From the NCBI GenBank assembly GCA_903905665.1, contig CAIVHJ010000340.1, forward strand, positions 1-17,819: a stretch of 17,819 nucleotides of DNA, written 5' to 3'. The position numbers and the translations under genes are program-made. Of the stretch, positions 14,454 through 17,819 are shown one piece after another (positions within the stretch are counted from its first letter, which is position 1; every line of letters starts with the position of its first letter). The DNA comes from an uncultured Phycisphaerales bacterium. Its GTDB lineage: Bacteria; Planctomycetota; Phycisphaerae; UBA1845; CAIVHJ01. The notes beneath the pieces were generated by a model. The model ran no database searches, had not been told where the DNA came from, and saw nothing but the letters and a program-made list of their open reading frames with translations.

Positions 14454-15371
14454 ATGAATGACTATGTGGATTTGCTTCGGCCCCGACAATGGATCAAGAA
14501 TCTGGCGGTTCTTGTTTCGCTCCCGTTTGGATGGCTGCAATATGGCGCCGGGTGCACCGGAGAAATCCTGTTCGCCTTCATCGTGTTTTGTCTGGCGGGA
14601 AGCGGTGCTTATGCCTTCAACGACGTGCTCGATCGCCGCGAGGATCTTCAGCACCCGCTCAAAAAAAATCGGCCGGTAGCACGGGGGGCGATTACCCCGG
14701 TGCGGGCTGTCGTGGTGGGTTTGCTGCTTTGGGCAACGGCGATCGTCCTGAGCCTGATTTCTCCGAACCCCAACGTCACCTACATTGTCATCGCCTACAT
14801 TGCTCTCATCCTCGTCTATTCTTTGTGGCTCAAACATCAACCGATTCTCGACGTCATTCTCATTGCCGTCGGTTTCGTTTTCCGCGCCGCCGCCGGAGCG
14901 ATGACCATCCACGTCTATATCTCACCGTGGCTTATCGTTTGTACCTTTACCCTCTGCCTGTTTCTGGGCTTCGGGAAACGTCGCGTCGAGATTCACACCA
15001 TCGATAATGACGCACAAGCCGCCCAACACCGAAAAACACTCGCTCGCTACAGTCCGCAGCTACTAAACCAACTGCTCGCCACCTCGGCGGGTATCGCATT
15101 GATGACCTACCTTCTGTACATTATGGATGCAGCACTCCAACCCGGCCAACCCCCGCTCCCTTTTGACAAACAGAAACTCCTCTATACCTTCCCGCTCGTC
15201 GCCTACGGCTTGTTTCGATACGCCATGCTCATCGAAACCGAAAATTTCTCCGGCCCCACGGATATAATCCTCAAGGACAAAGCCCTGTCGGTCACCGTCC
15301 TGCTCTGGATCGCCGCCAGCGCATGCATTGTGCTTCATCAGCCTTTGTTCCATTTACTGGGTTGGAGTTGA
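14454..15371 (+). CDS. UbiA-family polyprenyl-phosphate phosphoribosyltransferase-like protein
   Basis: This integral membrane prenyltransferase of 305 residues is most like decaprenyl-phosphate 5-phosphoribosyltransferase, which joins PRPP to a polyprenyl phosphate. It shows the N-terminal RPRQWIKNLAV and the first metal motif NDVLDRRED (N56, D57, D60, D64), followed by HPLKKNRPVARG. The second aspartate region is around D133 (PILDVILIAVGF). A loop reads GFGKRRVEI ... HRKTLARYSPQLL, typical of this subfamily rather than of quinone-forming UbiA. About eight or nine hydrophobic segments are visible. The kinase stop lies 35 bp upstream. A TAAAAC box with a weak TTGCAC -35 (14419-14447) stands 6 nt before the ATG. 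The DUF362 gene follows after 6 bp, so co-translation is likely. The DprE1/DprE2-like enzymes of the decaprenyl-arabinose route are absent here. Confidence 0.88.
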   Translation: MNDYVDLLRPRQWIKNLAVLVSLPFGWLQYGAGCTGEILFAFIVFCLAGSGAYAFNDVLDRREDLQHPLKKNRPVARGAITPVRAVVVGLLLWATAIVLSLISPNPNVTYIVIAYIALILVYSLWLKHQPILDVILIAVGFVFRAAAGAMTIHVYISPWLIVCTFTLCLFLGFGKRRVEIHTIDNDAQAAQHRKTLARYSPQLLNQLLATSAGIALMTYLLYIMDAALQPGQPPLPFDKQKLLYTFPLVAYGLFRYAMLIETENFSGPTDIILKDKALSVTVLLWIAASACIVLHQPLFHLLGWS

Positions 15372-15377
15372 TCGAAC

Positions 15378-16640
15378 TTGTCTTCCAAAGTAGCCATTCT
15401 TCGGACAACCCCTCAGACGGTTCTTGAAGATTACCATCGTCTGATGCAATTGGCGGATTACCGGCAAGCCATTGACCCTCACGCCGACACCGCCCTGAAA
15501 ATCAACATCAGCTGGCACTTTTTCTACCCCGGTTGTTCCACCACCCCGTGGCAACTCGAAGGAGTCATTCGAACTCTGCTTCGTGACGGATACGACCGAA
15601 ATCTCATCCACGCCTGCCACAATCGAACGGTCGTCATCGACGCCCATCTGGGTGAACGTGAAAACAAACAACTCGATGTGATTCAGGCTCACGGACTGCG
15701 CAACATCCACCTTTACGAAAAGGAGGAATGGATCGACATCCGTGAGGCGGTGGGTGATCTGGCGAATGATTTTCTGTGTTTGTATCAGGTCTATCCGAAA
15801 GGATTCTCCATTCCGAAACGCTTCATCGGGGAAAATATTATTCATCTGCCAACGATCAAAACACACATCTTCACCACAACCACCGGCGCCATGAAAAATG
15901 CCTTTGGCGGGTTGCTCAACGAACATCGCCACTGGACCCACCCCGTCATCCACGAAACGCTGGTGGATTTGCTGATGATCCAGAAAAAAATTCATCGCGG
16001 CATTTTTGCCGTCATGGACGGCACGTTCGCCGGCGACGGACCGGGACCGCGATGCATGATCCCTTACGTCAAGAATGTTCTGCTTGCCTCATCCGATCCG
16101 GTTGCCATCGACGCCGCTGCCGCGCGAATCATGGGCTTCGACCCTCTGCGCGACTGCAAATACATCCGGCTGGCCCACGAACGGGGACTGGGTTGCGGAG
16201 ACGTTCACCAAATTGAATACGTCGGCGACGTGGAGCTTGCCCACGACAATTGGCGTTTCGTCGGACCCTTCAAAAAAATGACATTCGCCTCCCGAATGCA
16301 ACATCAGATTTATTGGGGCCGCCTCAAAAGCCCAGTCGAATGGTCGCTCAAGACCTGGTTGGCGCCGTGGGCCTACATCGCCAGCGTCCTTTATCACGAC
16401 TGGTTTTGGTATCCCTTCATCGGCCGTCGGCAGGTCCGCAAAGCCCTCGCAAGCGACTGGGGAAAACTTTTCGATCGCTGGGAAACCCTCACCCCCACCG
16501 ATCGAGGCTGGGAACTCCCGCCGATGCCTCCCCCGCCGCTCAAACGCAGTCTCTGGTCCCTGTTCAAAACCTGCCTCAATATCCTCTGGACTGCCATTTG
16601 CGAAGCTCCGGAATTCGCGTCCCGAAAACACCGCCGTTGA
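15378..16640 (+). CDS. DUF362 family protein
   Basis: This 420-residue DUF362 protein shows the characteristic LPTIKTHIFTTTTGAMKNAFGG (158-178), MDGTFAGDGPGPR (213-225) and LLASSDPVAIDAAAARIMGFDP (235-256). The function of the family is poorly known, and some members carry 4Fe-4S ferredoxin domains, but no CxxCxxC cluster is present here. The C-terminal half (about 300-420) is rich in Trp and aromatics and may contain a membrane-associated segment (TWLAPWAYIASVLYHDWFWYPF). The start TTG 15378 is used because conserved sequence (KVAILRT) begins at once and no ATG occurs until residue 23; GGAG lies 10 nt before it. It lies 6 bp behind the UbiA-family gene and probably shares its transcript and pathway. 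Confidence 0.88.
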   Translation: MSSKVAILRTTPQTVLEDYHRLMQLADYRQAIDPHADTALKINISWHFFYPGCSTTPWQLEGVIRTLLRDGYDRNLIHACHNRTVVIDAHLGERENKQLDVIQAHGLRNIHLYEKEEWIDIREAVGDLANDFLCLYQVYPKGFSIPKRFIGENIIHLPTIKTHIFTTTTGAMKNAFGGLLNEHRHWTHPVIHETLVDLLMIQKKIHRGIFAVMDGTFAGDGPGPRCMIPYVKNVLLASSDPVAIDAAAARIMGFDPLRDCKYIRLAHERGLGCGDVHQIEYVGDVELAHDNWRFVGPFKKMTFASRMQHQIYWGRLKSPVEWSLKTWLAPWAYIASVLYHDWFWYPFIGRRQVRKALASDWGKLFDRWETLTPTDRGWELPPMPPPPLKRSLWSLFKTCLNILWTAICEAPEFASRKHRR

Positions 16641-16664
16641 CTGGCAAAGCAATTCACCACCCCT

Positions 16665-16670
16665 TATAAT
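16665..16670 (+). promoter_or_regulatory. Perfect -10 box before the last gene
   Basis: TATAAT follows the DUF362 stop by 24 nt. A TTGACT (16637-16642) overlapping that stop is a good -35 in sequence but lies 22 nt away, too far for a normal sigma-70 promoter. At 17 nt only TGGCAA is found. Transcription from near 16677 would give a long leader of about 160 nt for the exported protein gene. Confidence 0.4.
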
Positions 16671-16764
16671 GTTGCTCTTTCATGGACGGCTCTTGATCTC
16701 CCGAACTTCGTTTCGTGCGACCTTTCGACGAACGACCCTCAGGACAAAGAGCAAAAAATGAAAC

Positions 16765-16799
16765 CCAGCAGGATGGAAATCTCCTGCGCTGGCAGGAGG
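16765..16799 (+). promoter_or_regulatory. Leader with two mutually exclusive hairpins over a Shine-Dalgarno
   Basis: Hairpin A pairs CCAGCAGGA (16765-16773) with 16782-16792 through a 2-nt bulge. Hairpin B pairs CTCCTGC (16781-16787) with GCAGGAG (16792-16798) perfectly around a GCTG loop. The two share the same central strand and cannot coexist. Hairpin B hides most of AGGAGG (16794-16799), the ribosome site for the ATG at 16809. This could be a translational switch, or simply a chance consequence of a repeated CAGGA word. It matches no riboswitch class I recognise. Confidence 0.4.
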
Positions 16800-16838
16800 T
16801 TGGTTTCGATGAATAACCTTTTTTGTAAGGAACTTGTC

Positions 16839-17819
16839 ATGATCCGACGTATCGCACCGGCAGTTATCATCACGATCTGCCTCTCATTGTTCGTCACTAC
16901 GGTCGCAGCTCAGGAATCCAAGAGTCCTCCGCCGACACCAGAGCCCAAGGCGCAACCCGCGCCGGAAGTCAAACCTCAACAACCGACGACTCCGACGCCG
17001 GCGCCGACCGAAACGCCCAAGGAAGTCACTCCGTCCCCTGATTCCGCGGCGACCCCGACCCCCGCCGCTCCGACAGAAACCCCCGAAGATTTCCTGAGCC
17101 GGGTCGAAAAAGCCCGCCAGAGCGTTCATTCCTATGAAGCCGTCGGGAAAATGACCACGCAATCCCCCGCCGGCCAGTCTGAAGGAACAATGAAACTCTG
17201 GTGGATGCGCAAGGATGATCAGGTGCTCAGCCGGTCTGAAGCCGATGTGACCTCCACCATGATGGGCAAAGAGAACAAAATTTCCGTCCTGCAGGTCTCC
17301 GATGGGAAACTGCTATACGTCGAGAAACATCAAGGGGACAAGGTCACCGTGGATAAGCAGGACGCCACGCCAGAAAACGCAGAACTCAAAGCCATACGGG
17401 AATTCCTTACCCAGGCGACCGGCATTGTCAAACCTTCCGAAGAAGTCAACGGCGCCAAATGTGGCGTTCTGGAATGCACCCTCTCTCAGGGGGGTCAGAG
17501 CATGGTCGTCACATTCTGGTTCGACGAGGCCACCGGGCTCACCGCCAAGATCGTCAACAAACATCCAATGATGGGTGAAAGTACTGTGGTCTTTGGCGAC
17601 TTCAAACTGAATACGACTATCCCCGATGACAAATTCGCTTACACGCCTCCGGCGGACGCGCAGGTTAACGACAAAACCAAAGCCGCACTCGAAGCTCAGA
17701 AGCAACAGACTCCGGCGACTCCTCCGCCATCTGAGGTGAAACCGTCCGAAGAATCAAAGCCTGCTCCGCCGACTTCTGAAAAACCAAAGGAGCCAACCGG
17801 AGAGGCAAAACCATCACAA
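16839..17819 (+). CDS. Exported LolA-fold (DUF2092-like) protein, 3' end outside window
   Basis: The frame is open to the last base (327 codons), so the C-terminus is missing. A signal peptide covers residues 1 to about 25 (IIITICLSLFVTTVAA core type, cleavage before QESK). Then comes a Pro/Thr/Glu-rich linker (about 28-80), a globular domain (about 83-270) beginning FLSRVEKARQSVHSYEAVG, and a second Pro/Lys/Glu-rich tail. The domain has hallmarks of the LolA/outer-membrane lipoprotein-sorting fold: a short helix, repeated strands with DGKLLYVEK and WFDEATGL, and the closing IPDDKFAYTPPADAQV. Such proteins bind lipids or lipoproteins in the periplasm, but the specific role here is unknown. 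ATG 16839 has AAGGA at 7 nt and gives a clean signal peptide. In-frame ATGs at 16809 (AGGAGG at 9 nt) and 16758 are alternatives. Confidence 0.85.
   Translation, partial: MIRRIAPAVIITICLSLFVTTVAAQESKSPPPTPEPKAQPAPEVKPQQPTTPTPAPTETPKEVTPSPDSAATPTPAAPTETPEDFLSRVEKARQSVHSYEAVGKMTTQSPAGQSEGTMKLWWMRKDDQVLSRSEADVTSTMMGKENKISVLQVSDGKLLYVEKHQGDKVTVDKQDATPENAELKAIREFLTQATGIVKPSEEVNGAKCGVLECTLSQGGQSMVVTFWFDEATGLTAKIVNKHPMMGESTVVFGDFKLNTTIPDDKFAYTPPADAQVNDKTKAALEAQKQQTPATPPPSEVKPSEESKPAPPTSEKPKEPTGEAKPSQ

Noticed and set aside
16637..16670. TTGACT plus TATAAT as a standard sigma-70 promoter
   Set aside because: The spacing is 22 nt, well beyond the 16-18 nt norm, so only the -10 box is reported.
1..17819. 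CRISPR array, tRNA, rRNA, integrase or prophage genes
   Set aside because: No regularly spaced direct repeats, cloverleaf, rRNA-like stretch or recombinase protein was found. The repeats present are single palindromes.

Overview
The window looks like a stretch of bacterial chromosome of moderate G+C (mid-50s percent by eye). It carries mostly housekeeping and cell-envelope genes, with no rRNA, tRNA, CRISPR array, phage or integrase gene. I infer a Gram-negative, probably Planctomycetota-like organism. The grounds are an ole-type thiolase, a LolA-fold exported protein, an orphan NtrB-like kinase with an AHHFNN box, and palindromic repeats of a kind I associate with such genomes. This placement is an inference and has not been tested by any search.

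Left part (1-5551): three short palindromes lie downstream of a minus-strand exported M2-type (ACE-like) zinc peptidase. Divergent from it is a two-gene plus-strand unit. Its first gene is an OleA-like long-chain acyl-CoA condensing enzyme with the full catalytic set. Its second gene is an enolase-superfamily protein of the muconate/dipeptide-epimerase subgroup that lacks the usual dipeptide-binding DxD. It converges, with only 6 bp between stops, on ornithine aminotransferase (rocD).

Central part (5809-11098): an exported two-domain cyclophilin is followed by a conserved information-processing cluster. This holds a small SRP RNA gene with a perfect TATAAT box upstream, then dnaX, ybaB and recR with overlapping stop/start codons, then rpoN (sigma-54). 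The SRP RNA gene is easy to miss because it lies in the gap before dnaX.

Right part (11100-17819): a class I methyltransferase gene has an in-frame TAA at codon 14. A 137-bp nested imperfect palindrome with MITE-like ends starts one base after its stop codon. Next come an unrecognised lipoprotein, a soluble PAS histidine kinase, a UbiA-family polyprenyl-phosphate phosphoribosyltransferase-like membrane protein coupled to a DUF362 protein, and an exported LolA-fold protein that runs off the window end. The last gene has a structured leader in which two mutually exclusive hairpins compete over a Shine-Dalgarno sequence.

The observations most worth a second look are: the oleA homologue paired with an unusual enolase rather than with oleBCD; the nonsense-interrupted methyltransferase beside the palindromic element; TATAAT boxes 6-7 nt before the start codons of rpoN and the lipoprotein, which suggests leaderless mRNAs; and the two-state leader of the last gene. 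I did not find a clearly new multi-gene defence or mobile system.
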